Below, one piece after another: positions 20,687 to 30,204 of a DNA stretch of 64,000 nt. Numbering within the stretch: position 1 is the stretch's first letter; every line of letters starts with the position of its first letter. Origin of the DNA: Erysipelothrix sp. GTDB lineage: Bacteria; Bacillota_I; Bacilli_A; Erysipelotrichales; Erysipelotrichaceae. The position numbers and the translations under genes were made by a program. The notes under the pieces are model-generated. The model saw only the letters and a program-made list of their open reading frames with translations. It had not been told where the DNA came from and did no database searches. The stretch spans positions 1-64,000 of the forward strand of contig JAGXRX010000007.1 in NCBI GenBank assembly GCA_018335655.1, in the 5' to 3' direction.

Positions 20687-21886
20687 ATGAAAAAAGTGCT
20701 TTTTGGAGTTGTTGGTTGGAATATTGCCGAGACAACACGCATGATTGAAGTAGCAAAACTATTGAGATCGGAGTATGAATGTCATTTTTTCTCATATGGG
20801 GGTAAATTTGAACAGTTAGTAGAAGAAGCGGGATTTACTTTACATCATCTAAAACCGGTTGAAGATGATGCAAAAATACAACATTTATGGAAAGTTGATC
20901 GTGGAGAAACCTTTAAACAACCTTGGACGTTAGAAGAATTAAAACAGAGAATTGAAAATGAAATTCAACTCATTGATACTATTAAACCTTCATTTGCATT
21001 TCTTGGATCAGTCTTAAGTTTTTCATTATCGTGTCGCATTAAGAAAGTAAAACTGTTCAACATCGTTCCATTAGCATTATCACGTCCATACTTAGAAGCA
21101 GGTTTACCGATGAGTCCTTTTACTCCTAAGTTTTTGAATCAAATCGCTGTTTGGATTTTACTTAATGTTCCACTTGTTATGGGAAACTTCAGGAAAGTCT
21201 CAAAGCTTTATGGCTTAAAACCACCAAAGAATGCTTTTGAAGTCTGGACTGGTGACATAAACATTGTTACAGATGTTAAAGAACTAAGTATGTTACAATC
21301 CTTACCAAAGAACTGGTATTTCTCAGGGCCATTGTTTGCTCATCTCGATACGCCAATTCCAGAAAATATAAAAGTTCTACTCGAAACTACTGATAAACCA
21401 AAAATATATTTTGCGATGGGGAGTTCAGCAAATCATCATGTTTTAAGGAAAACACTTGAAGGGTTTTATGGACTAGATGTCGTTGTCGTTGCACCAATAA
21501 AAAGCCACTTAAAACAAGATGATGTTGTTCCAAAGAATGTTTATGTCACAGATTGGTTGCCTGCATTAGAAGTATTAAAACATGTCGATATTGCCGTAAC
21601 GCATGGCGGACAAGGTACAGTTCAAACTAACATTGCTGCAGGTGTGCCTTTCCTTGGTATTGGTATGCAACCTGAGCAGTCACTAAATATCTATCAAAGT
21701 GTTAAATTTGGTAATGCACTACAAATACAAAAGAAGAAAGTAAATAAACATAATGTTAAGGAAGCGATATTGAAGTTGCTAAGTGAAGATGAATACCGTA
21801 AACGTGCTTTGCTTGCAAAATCAATGATGGAGCAAATCAATGTTAGTAAAATCATTGTTGATATCATTAAGCAGAACACTTTATAA
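20687..21886 (+). CDS. UGT/MGT-like glycosyltransferase
   Basis: GT-B layout with DIAVTHGGQGTVQTNIAAGVPFLGIGMQPEQSLN. Confidence 0.85.
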   Translation: MKKVLFGVVGWNIAETTRMIEVAKLLRSEYECHFFSYGGKFEQLVEEAGFTLHHLKPVEDDAKIQHLWKVDRGETFKQPWTLEELKQRIENEIQLIDTIKPSFAFLGSVLSFSLSCRIKKVKLFNIVPLALSRPYLEAGLPMSPFTPKFLNQIAVWILLNVPLVMGNFRKVSKLYGLKPPKNAFEVWTGDINIVTDVKELSMLQSLPKNWYFSGPLFAHLDTPIPENIKVLLETTDKPKIYFAMGSSANHHVLRKTLEGFYGLDVVVVAPIKSHLKQDDVVPKNVYVTDWLPALEVLKHVDIAVTHGGQGTVQTNIAAGVPFLGIGMQPEQSLNIYQSVKFGNALQIQKKKVNKHNVKEAILKLLSEDEYRKRALLAKSMMEQINVSKIIVDIIKQNTL

Positions 21887-21945
21887 AAATATCTAATCAT
21901 GGAATTTGATTATTTACAGAGGTTATAAATACTAATTTCACTTAA

Positions 21946-21980
21946 AAAACAGTTTGTGATAGATTCACAAACTGTTTTGA
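21946..21980. terminator. Bidirectional terminator between convergent genes
   Basis: AAAACAGTTTGTGA-TAGAT-TCACAAACTGTTTT, perfect 14-bp stem. Confidence 0.9.
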
Positions 21981-22048
21981 GTAGTCAATTATTATTGATT
22001 GATCACATTACTTATTATTTGATCAAGTAAGTATACTAATGTTTTGGC

Positions 22049-23197
22049 TTAATATCTAAAAATTGCACAAACTCCAGTGTCACTTGGCATTTTGTCCTTT
22101 GGTAAGATGAATACATCACCTTTACGCATTAACACAAGTTCAGCAATATCATCTAGGATATCATCTAAATCAGGGCTATCAATGCTTCCAAACTTAACTT
22201 CACCTGTTTCCATGTCGATTTTTCCGCCAACAATTCTATTTTCCTCAATTAGTACTGTATCAATGCGACCATCAAAGGCAGCTGATGCAATCTTTGCGAC
22301 TTTTGAAGAACCTAAAGAACCAGATTCTGCTTGATTGAATGTATCAATAAGTTCTTGAATCTTCGCTTCATGAATAGGTTCTATAATTTCTAACACTTCC
22401 TCTTTTATCTCGTCTAAATCCATCGATTCATAAGATTTTGCCACACCTTCTTCATGTAAGTATGGATTAATACTCTTGTTTTTAAAATCAGAATGATATT
22501 CACCAAGTGCAACTATAATTAATGGTAGCTTTGACTTACTTGAATAGTTGTCATATACGAATTTATCAACATATCTGAAGTATTTTTCTGTATCAATATC
22601 TGTTTCTTGTTTAGGGTCACCATGACCATGGTACATAGCGTTACCACTTGCACCACCATATGATCCATGTGATAAATATGACTCAGTCTTTTGTTCTCCC
22701 AAAACATCTTCAAGTGATGTTGGAGTATCTGAAGATATTTTTAGTTCCATAATTCGATTTCTATTGCCTTGATAAACTGAAAAACTATTACGACTTAATC
22801 CAAGTAATTGATAGTTTTCTAATGATTGAAATGCTTTAATTAATGGTTTTATATGAAAACTATTTGCAACCGTCGCAAATTCATTGACTGTTTCTTGAAG
22901 TAGATATATAACACATTGAGATTGATTTCCTAAAACTGCAATACCGTCAAGGGTGTTATTCCAAAAATCAGCATCTTCTTCAAGTTCATATAAGGGTGCC
23001 ATGATAGTGCTAACAAGTTCTTTTTCATACTTTAAACTTAATGCGTCATCAATATCGCGTAGTAAGTTTTTAAAAACAATTGGATCTTGTTTGTTTTCTG
23101 GAAAGCGTCGATGTGTCGGTTGATAGAGTGTAATCATTGGACCTTCCGTTTGAAAGATAATTTCATGCGGGAAATGTTTTGCTAATTCGTAAGTCAT
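22049..23197 (-). CDS. baeRF-family protein (bacterial eRF1-like, family 3/7-like)
   Basis: EIIFQTEGPMITLYQPTHRRFPENKQDPIVFKNLLRD ... VALGEYHSDFKNKS ... AAFDGRIDTVLIEENRIVGGKID; ATG 23197 preferred. Confidence 0.75.
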   Translation of the reverse strand: MTYELAKHFPHEIIFQTEGPMITLYQPTHRRFPENKQDPIVFKNLLRDIDDALSLKYEKELVSTIMAPLYELEEDADFWNNTLDGIAVLGNQSQCVIYLLQETVNEFATVANSFHIKPLIKAFQSLENYQLLGLSRNSFSVYQGNRNRIMELKISSDTPTSLEDVLGEQKTESYLSHGSYGGASGNAMYHGHGDPKQETDIDTEKYFRYVDKFVYDNYSSKSKLPLIIVALGEYHSDFKNKSINPYLHEEGVAKSYESMDLDEIKEEVLEIIEPIHEAKIQELIDTFNQAESGSLGSSKVAKIASAAFDGRIDTVLIEENRIVGGKIDMETGEVKFGSIDSPDLDDILDDIAELVLMRKGDVFILPKDKMPSDTGVCAIFRY

Positions 23198-23533
23198 GTG
23201 GGGGTTCCTCACTTTTCTGGTTTTATGAAGATTAAAAAACTGTGTGTTGATCATCATGAGTATTATTAGTCTAGTTCTATAGTCTAAGTATTTTGAACAA
23301 CTAAAACGTATACAGTTCCTAACCTCACTATACGCTTTACACCGCTAATTAGCAAATTTAGGCATCTTTTAGAATAGTTTTTCATGATTTAAACGATATT
23401 TTTAACTAATACTAAAAATATCTCTTAAATGCCTTTCATCAAAGTGAATCTTCAATGAAAGCTTTTCTCATTTTTTTGAAATACGGCAATGTTATGAGAT
23501 AATACTTAAAAGAAACACTTTGGAGGTTGATCA

Positions 23534-25036
23534 TTGAGCATCATTGGCGAAAAATTCAAAGAGGTCAGTGCATCGGTTATTCCGATTCTTATTTTGGTGA
23601 CTTTTTTGCATTTGTTTATCGTACCAATGCCTACAATACTATTTATTCGTTTTTTGATAGGTAGTTTATTTGTAATGGTCGGTTTAACACTTTTTTTACT
23701 TGGAGTAGATATTGGAATAGTTCCATTAGGAGGGTTGACTGGTAAAACATTAGCAAAGAGTAAATCACTTTGGATACTCATTATTGCAGGCTTAATTCTT
23801 GGATTTTTTATTTCGATTGCTGAACCTGGATTACTTGTGTTAGCGAATCAAGTATCATTTGTGAGCAATGGCTTAATTAGTAATGTAAGCATCTTACTCG
23901 TTGTTTCGATTGGACTAGCTTTCATGTTTTCACTAGGATTTATTCGTATCTTTTACAATATTCCACTTTTTAAGATACTATTAGCACTTTATGGTCTCGT
24001 CTTTGTTCTCTCTTTGTTTGCATCAAAAGAACTGTTTGCAATTGCCTTTGATGCGTCTGGGGCAACAACAGGAATTTTGGCAGTTCCATTTATCCTTACT
24101 TTATCATTGGGTATATCACGACTTAAAAAGGATAGTAAAGCATCAGAAAAAGATAGCTTTGGATTAGTTGCAATTGCTTCAGTGGGTGCAATTATTGGAG
24201 TTCTTCTTCTTGATATTTTCTCTGTAAAACAGGAATTCACTGCAACTCTAACATCCTCAATTAGTGATTCTCAATCAATGTTTGCACCATTTATAAATAC
24301 ATTTTCATCAAATTTTGTAGAAAGCATTATGGCTATACTCCCACTTGTGGTAATATTCCTTTTACTTCAGAAGTTCGCATTTAAAATGAAAAAGCGAGAA
24401 GTTAGAAAACTTAGTATTGGATTTATCTACGTCATGATAGGCTTACTTCTATTCCTAATCGGAGTTAGTGCCGGTTTTATGGATGTTGGTGCATTTTTAG
24501 GGCAAAACTTAGTTGTACTTAAAAATCCTGTTATCATTATCCTAGTTGGTTTTATCTTAGGTGCCTTAACAATCTTAGCTGAACCTGCAGTCTATGTATT
24601 AACTCATCAAATCGAAGAAGTGACGAGTGGATATATTAATAGAATTGCTGTGTTAATTCCATTATCTATAGGAGTTGGTTTAGCAGTATCTTTATCAGTG
24701 CTTCGAGTTTTAGTTACTGAAATCCAGTTATGGCATTATTTATTACCAGGATACATGATCAGTTTAGGACTTATGTTCTTTATTCCAAAACTATTTATAG
24801 GAATTGCCTTTGATGCGGGAGGAGTTGCAACTGGCCCTGTGACAGCAACATTCATTCTAGCATTCATTCAAGGAGCTGCTCATGCTCATGAAGGAGCAGA
24901 TCTATTTGTCGATGGATTTGGAATGATTGCATTAGTCGCAATGATACCAATAATCACATTACAATTGTTAGGACTTATATATAAGCAAGCAACATTAAAG
25001 AAAGGAGGGGTACACCATGCAAAACCAAAACTTTGA
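23534..25036 (+). CDS. DUF1538 family membrane protein
   Basis: Internal duplication: LLGVDIGIVPLGGLTGKTLA...AEPGLLVLANQV and LIGVSAGFMDVGAFLGQNLV...AEPAVYVLTHQIEEVT; TTG start after GGAGG. Confidence 0.88.
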   Translation: MSIIGEKFKEVSASVIPILILVTFLHLFIVPMPTILFIRFLIGSLFVMVGLTLFLLGVDIGIVPLGGLTGKTLAKSKSLWILIIAGLILGFFISIAEPGLLVLANQVSFVSNGLISNVSILLVVSIGLAFMFSLGFIRIFYNIPLFKILLALYGLVFVLSLFASKELFAIAFDASGATTGILAVPFILTLSLGISRLKKDSKASEKDSFGLVAIASVGAIIGVLLLDIFSVKQEFTATLTSSISDSQSMFAPFINTFSSNFVESIMAILPLVVIFLLLQKFAFKMKKREVRKLSIGFIYVMIGLLLFLIGVSAGFMDVGAFLGQNLVVLKNPVIIILVGFILGALTILAEPAVYVLTHQIEEVTSGYINRIAVLIPLSIGVGLAVSLSVLRVLVTEIQLWHYLLPGYMISLGLMFFIPKLFIGIAFDAGGVATGPVTATFILAFIQGAAHAHEGADLFVDGFGMIALVAMIPIITLQLLGLIYKQATLKKGGVHHAKPKL

Positions 25037-25691
25037 CACTACGTATGACATGATTTATGTCATTATTAATCACGGATTAGGAAGTAAGGTATTACATAAG
25101 GCTAGAGAGATGGGAGTAAAAGGTGGTACTGTTTGCTTTGGATTAGGTACGATTAATCAGCCACTCTTAAATTTTCTAGCACTCTATGACGAACATAAAG
25201 AAGTCATCATTATGGGTGGAGATCAAATAACGATTGATAAGACTATTGATCACCTAAATAAAACATTTAAGTTTCATAAACCGAACCATGGAATTATGTA
25301 TCGAATAAATTCATGCAGAATGCTTGGATCGCGATTCAATGATTGCTCAGAAAGAACTTCAGAAAAGGAAACAGTGAATATGTACCACATCATTACCACA
25401 ATTGTTGAAAAAGGACGAGGAGAAGAAGTTGTTAGTGCTTCTAGAGCTGCAGGTGCACGTGGTGGAACAATCATCAATGCACGAGGCTCTGGAGTAAACT
25501 CAACGACAAAAGTTTTTAATATGGAGATTGAACCAGAAAAAGAAATTGTTATGATTGTTACTAAGTCTAATGAATCAGAAGCTATCATTCAAAAGATATA
25601 CCAAGAACTTAACTTAGATAAACCTGGAAACGGAATTCTCTTTGTACAGCATGCTGCAGAAGTTCATGGACTTTTCCATGATTCAAAATAA
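25017..25691 (+). CDS. Tandem PII-like regulator associated with DUF1538
   Basis: Two ferredoxin-like/PII repeats: MIYVIINHGLGSKVLHKAREMGVKGGTVCFGLGT and IITTIVEKGRGEEVVSASRAAGARGGTIINARGSG; 20-bp overlap with DUF1538 gene. Confidence 0.85.
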   Translation: MQNQNFDTTYDMIYVIINHGLGSKVLHKAREMGVKGGTVCFGLGTINQPLLNFLALYDEHKEVIIMGGDQITIDKTIDHLNKTFKFHKPNHGIMYRINSCRMLGSRFNDCSERTSEKETVNMYHIITTIVEKGRGEEVVSASRAAGARGGTIINARGSGVNSTTKVFNMEIEPEKEIVMIVTKSNESEAIIQKIYQELNLDKPGNGILFVQHAAEVHGLFHDSK

Positions 25692-25696
25692 GACCT

Positions 25697-26185
25697 ATGA
25701 AAACAACCAGTGATAAAAGAGATGAAGATTTAGAAAGAAAACAAATTGACAAACTCATAAGTAAACATTTGATTCGAAATATCAATGAGCTCCAAGAAGA
25801 ACAATTGACCTTTGGAAACAAAGTAGCAGATAAACTTGCTGATTTTGCAGGAAGTTGGAAATTCATTATTTCATTTTTGGTTATAATCGTTATTTGGATA
25901 AGTATTAACTCATGGGTAATTCTGTTTAGTCCTTATGATCCATATCCTTTCATACTCCTTAACTTAATACTTTCATGTATTGCTGCACTACAAGCACCAA
26001 TCATCATGATGTCTCAAAAGCGTCAAGAGTCTAAAGATAGAATACGCTCTGAGCACGACTTTGAAGTGGATGTTAAAACTGAGATACTTGTAGAACATCT
26101 CGTGAAAGAACTAAGAGATATTAAGTCTCAACAAGCAGCTATTCTAGAAAGTATTGAAAAAGCTAATGAGAAGATTGATAAATAA
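25697..26185 (+). CDS. DUF1003 family membrane protein
   Basis: TFGNKVADKLADFAGSWKFIISFLVIIVIWISIN...YDPYPFILLNLILSCIAALQAPIIMMSQKRQESKDRIRSEHDFEVDVKTE. Confidence 0.9.
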   Translation: MKTTSDKRDEDLERKQIDKLISKHLIRNINELQEEQLTFGNKVADKLADFAGSWKFIISFLVIIVIWISINSWVILFSPYDPYPFILLNLILSCIAALQAPIIMMSQKRQESKDRIRSEHDFEVDVKTEILVEHLVKELRDIKSQQAAILESIEKANEKIDK

Positions 26186-26280
26186 GTCGTCCATTAATTT
26201 TTGATTTTCTACTTCATCTGAAAAGGGAGTAATGATTATTGAATATTGATATTCAATAGATCAAATAATCACTAAAATAC

Positions 26281-26309
26281 TTGACTAATAGTGGTGTATG
26301 TCATATTCT
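26281..26309 (+). promoter_or_regulatory. Sigma70-type promoter for the fluoride riboswitch transcript
   Basis: TTGACT-N17-TATTCT ending a few nt before the aptamer. Confidence 0.75.
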
Positions 26310-26313
26310 TGTC

Positions 26314-26371
26314 ATGGGAATGAAATCTCCCATGGGAAACCAAAACTGCGAACTCGCTGATGACTTCTGTG
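26314..26371 (+). ncRNA. Fluoride riboswitch (crcB motif)
   Basis: ATGGGAATGAAATCTCCCATGGGAAACCAAAACTGCGAACTCGCTGATGACTTCTGTG: GGG-aAUG...CCC stem, AAACUGC and GCUGAUGACUUCU match the crcB consensus order. Confidence 0.82.
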
Positions 26372-26398
26372 TTTTTTGAAGTACATTGGCTTTTTTTT
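26356..26398 (+). terminator. Riboswitch expression-platform terminator
   Basis: GCTGATGACTTC-TGTGTTTTTT-GAAGTACATTGGC-TTTTTTTT; the 5' arm is the 3' half of the aptamer. Confidence 0.82.
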
Positions 26399-26412
26399 AT
26401 GAAAGGAAAACT

Positions 26413-27585
26413 ATGTTATTTTCGTTAGCACTCATGTTTTTACTTGGAATGATTTTGGGAAAGTTGTTTGATTTAATCAAATTACCAAAACTAATAGGAT
26501 TGTTACTAACAGGGATGATCTTAGGTCCAAGCTTGTTGAATATTTTAGATGTAAAAATCTTATTGATCTCTTCAGATTTACGCCAACTTGCCTTAATTAT
26601 TATCTTGATTCGTGCTGGACTTAATCTTGATTTGAAAGATTTACGCTCAGTTGGTTTTTCGGCACTAATGATTAGTTTTCTTCCTGCATTATTTGAAATA
26701 TTTGGAGTCATAATCATTGCTCCTTATTTTTTCAATATTACCTATTTGGAGGCAGCACTTTTAGGAAGTGTGCTTGCGGCAGTATCCCCAGCAATCATTG
26801 TTCCTAGAATGCTTAAACTAAAAGAATTACGACTCGGTACAGAAAAAATGATTCCACAACTAATTATGGCAGGGTCATCCATGGATGATGTATTTGTCAT
26901 TGTTATCTTTACATCTCTTCTGTCGTTATCATCAAATCATGTAATGTCATCAGTCTCTTTGATAACACTCCCTACATCCCTCATCTTTGGGATTATGATT
27001 GGAATCATAACAGGTCTAATATTATCTTGGTGGTTTACACGCTTTCATATTCGTGACACTGGTAAAGTAATCATAATGCTTTCTTCATCATTTCTATTAC
27101 TAAGTTTAGAGCATATAAACACAACCCAAATCGGATTTTCATCTTTGCTCGCAGTTATGATTATGGGCGCAACAATTCAAATTCGAAAAGAAAATGTTGC
27201 ACAACGTTTATCATTTAAGTTTTCAAAGTTATGGTTAGCAGCAGAAGTCCTTCTATTTGTGTTAGTAGGAGCATTAGTTTCAATAGATAGTATATTTACT
27301 TTTAGTTTAGGGGCAGTAGTTGTTCTTGCTATTTCACTATTATTTAGATGTATAGGTGTTGTATTGAGTTTAGTAAAAACCAATTTCAATTATAAAGAAA
27401 AACTATTTACAATATTTACATATCTTCCAAAAGCAACAGTTCAAGCTGCTATTGGAGGAATCCCACTTGCTATGAATCATCCCCAAGGTGAGTTGATACT
27501 ATCTATGGCAGTTATCTCAATTCTAATAACCGCCCCACTTGGGGCATTCTTAATGGATCGTTTTAATCATCGCTTACTTAAATAG
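26413..27585 (+). CDS. Cation:proton antiporter (Na+/H+ exchanger family)
   Basis: GLLLTGMILGPSLLNIL, AVSPAIIVPRMLKL, MAGSSMDDVFVIVIF, LPKATVQAAIGGIPL. Confidence 0.9.
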   Translation: MLFSLALMFLLGMILGKLFDLIKLPKLIGLLLTGMILGPSLLNILDVKILLISSDLRQLALIIILIRAGLNLDLKDLRSVGFSALMISFLPALFEIFGVIIIAPYFFNITYLEAALLGSVLAAVSPAIIVPRMLKLKELRLGTEKMIPQLIMAGSSMDDVFVIVIFTSLLSLSSNHVMSSVSLITLPTSLIFGIMIGIITGLILSWWFTRFHIRDTGKVIIMLSSSFLLLSLEHINTTQIGFSSLLAVMIMGATIQIRKENVAQRLSFKFSKLWLAAEVLLFVLVGALVSIDSIFTFSLGAVVVLAISLLFRCIGVVLSLVKTNFNYKEKLFTIFTYLPKATVQAAIGGIPLAMNHPQGELILSMAVISILITAPLGAFLMDRFNHRLLK

Positions 27586-27731
27586 AGATTTTTTTGGACA
27601 GTATTGTGTTGTTAAGGCTAAAATCATAAAGATTTCTCGATTATCGGTACTCCCAGTAAGATTTTCTTATAATACATAAATATCTTAAAGTATAATGATG
27701 TTAACTGATAACTCGCATGAAAGGAGTCATT

Positions 27732-28721
27732 ATGCCTTTTGATATTATAAGATCCGATATAACACAACTTGATGTAGATGCGATTGTTAATACAGTAAAA
27801 CCAAATTTTGAAGCGGGACCTGGAGTTGACTCTGCAATCCATCATGCAGCTGGGCCACAACTAGCAAGAACTCTTTCAGAACTAAGACATCTTGATGTTT
27901 CTGAGGTAGCTATAACACCAGGCTTTAATTTGAAAGCACGATATATAATCCATACCGTTGGACCTCACTGGGAGGGTGGTATAGAGGAAGAAGAGAAATT
28001 GCTTGCAGAGTGCTACAATAATATTTTAAAGTGTGTCGTCTCTAACAATCTTGATAGTGTCGCAATCCCTCTTATCTCAACGGGCTTTCATCGCTTTCCA
28101 AAAGAAAAAGCACTAAAGATTGCAATGGCTGTAATACAGAGGTTTATAGTAAAAAGAGATATTCAAGTGACATTGGTTGTGTACGATTCAACATCCTACA
28201 TTCTTTCCCAAAAACTAGTGATGTTTGTTCAAAACTATATCACATCTCGTTTTAGCGAGCCCAATCTTGATAGTCTCATGAATGAGCGATCAATGTCGTT
28301 TGAAAATGAAGTCACTTCGTCATATCAACAATCACGTTCAAGGCGCAGAGCACGTAATATTGATGATATTGTCGCGATGCGAGAAGAAACGTTTTCGCAA
28401 AGACTTATCAGATATATCGATCGAAGTGGTTTAACAGATTCTGCTGTGTATCATAAAGCGAATATTGATCGCCGTCTATTCTCAAAAATCAGAAGCAATG
28501 TAAACTATCAACCAAGTAAACCAACGGTCCTTGCATTTGTTATTGCCCTTGAGTTGAATCTTGATGATACTCATGACTTACTACTTAGTGCTGGATATGC
28601 ACTTTCATCATCCCATGTACTGGATCTCATTATTGAGTATTTCATTGAAGAAAAGAAGTATGACATTATGGAGATAAACACTATATTATTTCATTTCAAT
28701 CAACCTCTCTTAGGATCATAA
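27732..28721 (+). CDS. Macro domain protein with C-terminal HTH-like region
   Basis: MPFDIIRSDITQLDVDAIVNTVKPNF...GPGVDSAIHHAAGPQL...IPLISTGFHRFPKEKAL; C-terminal VYHKANIDRRLFSKIRSNVNYQPSKPTVLAFVIALEL. Confidence 0.9.
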   Translation: MPFDIIRSDITQLDVDAIVNTVKPNFEAGPGVDSAIHHAAGPQLARTLSELRHLDVSEVAITPGFNLKARYIIHTVGPHWEGGIEEEEKLLAECYNNILKCVVSNNLDSVAIPLISTGFHRFPKEKALKIAMAVIQRFIVKRDIQVTLVVYDSTSYILSQKLVMFVQNYITSRFSEPNLDSLMNERSMSFENEVTSSYQQSRSRRRARNIDDIVAMREETFSQRLIRYIDRSGLTDSAVYHKANIDRRLFSKIRSNVNYQPSKPTVLAFVIALELNLDDTHDLLLSAGYALSSSHVLDLIIEYFIEEKKYDIMEINTILFHFNQPLLGS

Positions 28722-28728
28722 AAAAATG

Positions 28729-28754
28729 TCGCTTCACAAGCGACCTTTTATTTT
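28729..28754 (+). terminator. Hairpin between macro and VWA genes
   Basis: GTCGCTT-CACA-AGCGACC-TTTTA. Confidence 0.65.
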
Positions 28755-28793
28755 GGTAGAAACATTATGATGTATTCACAAGGAGGTCATACT

Positions 28794-29438
28794 ATGACAA
28801 ACAACTTAACAGAGATTATGTTTATACTAGATCGCAGTGGATCAATGTCAGGACTTGAATCAGATACTATTGGAGGATTTAATGCTCTAATTAGAAAACA
28901 AAAAGAAAATCCTGATGATGCAGCCATTACTACCGTACTCTTTGATGATGAAATAAAAGTGATTCATCATCATGCCAACATCCGCAATATCCTTCCAATG
29001 AGTGAAGAAGATTATCAAGTTAGAGGCTCTACAGCGCTACTTGATGCTGTAGGTCAGTCAATCATTAATATGGATCTTTACCAAAAGGAACTTCCACCTT
29101 CAATGCGTGCTAAACATGTCATGATTGTGATTACGACTGATGGCTTAGAAAACGCAAGTCGTCATTTCACTCATGCGCGTGTTAAACAACTTATAGAGAG
29201 ACAAAAAGCACTTTACAATTGGGAATTTATTTTCTTAGGTGCAAACATGGATGCTCTATCTCAAGCAAGAAGCTTTGGTATTCACGAAGACAAAGCAGTA
29301 AGATTTCATAGTGATAAAGAGGGGACATCACTTAATTATGATGTATTAAATGAAGCAATCAATGCAAAGCGTGCTAACAAAACGATTACTAAAGAGTGGA
29401 AACAACGCATAGAAAAAGATTTTGATACTAGAAAATAA
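28794..29438 (+). CDS. VWA domain protein
   Basis: MIDAS-type ILDRSGSMSGLESDTIGGFN, RGSTALLDAVGQS, VIVITTDGLENAS; AGGAGG RBS. Confidence 0.9.
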   Translation: MTNNLTEIMFILDRSGSMSGLESDTIGGFNALIRKQKENPDDAAITTVLFDDEIKVIHHHANIRNILPMSEEDYQVRGSTALLDAVGQSIINMDLYQKELPPSMRAKHVMIVITTDGLENASRHFTHARVKQLIERQKALYNWEFIFLGANMDALSQARSFGIHEDKAVRFHSDKEGTSLNYDVLNEAINAKRANKTITKEWKQRIEKDFDTRK

Positions 29439-29504
29439 TACACCTATATTTTTGAAAGAATTATTGTTTAATGTCTTGATTATAGTGAATAGCTAAAAGA
29501 CAGC

Positions 29505-29530
29505 AAAAAAGGGAATAACTCCCTTTTTTT
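29505..29530. terminator. Bidirectional terminator
   Basis: AAAAAAGGGA-ATAAC-TCCCTTTTTTT. Confidence 0.88.
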
Positions 29531-29552
29531 GGTTTGTAAATTATTGATGCTT

Positions 29553-29918
29553 TTACTTACCAGTCGATAATTCAAAGATTGTGCCAACTTCAACAATAGC
29601 CCCAACACTTCCACTACTTTCGAATATTAATCGGTTTCCTTTAATCAAAAATATGTAAACTTCTTCTTCACTAACCATTAATGTTAATTTATCATCTTCA
29701 ACGGAATAACTACCTGATGGGCGATAAGACGTTGCAATATGTCGATTAAACTCAAATTTATTATCTTCTTTAAGAAGCACCCAAGCGTATTCAGGATCAT
29801 CTGCATCTTTCATAGTATACTTGCCTAAATCAGGTAATCTGTTTGGGGTATACACGGTACATGCACTGACTGAAGTGACGAGTAAAACAAGTAGAATTAA
29901 CATAGCGATTTTTTTCAT
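29553..29918 (-). CDS. Hypothetical lipoprotein
   Basis: Signal peptide with lipobox: MKKIAMLILLVLLVTSVSAC. Confidence 0.8.
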   Translation of the reverse strand: MKKIAMLILLVLLVTSVSACTVYTPNRLPDLGKYTMKDADDPEYAWVLLKEDNKFEFNRHIATSYRPSGSYSVEDDKLTLMVSEEEVYIFLIKGNRLIFESSGSVGAIVEVGTIFELSTGK

Positions 29919-30204
29919 AGTTTGTTTCCTTTATTGTTTAGTGCAATGATTAGTAAAACTGTTATTAAAACAATTTTCTAAATTAACTATATCATAAAAT
30001 ATATAACTATATTTTAATTTTTATCAGTGTTAACTGACCGATTATGAAAGTTACATTTTAAAGCAAATAATCGTTAGAATGTTCATTAGAATCTACACAA
30101 AATAAGTGAAAAAATGTGCAAAAAACAGAAATATTTGTATATTTTATGATATTTTTTCACTAAAATTGAGTATAATGTATTCAAAATTATTTGGGTGGTG
30201 AACA

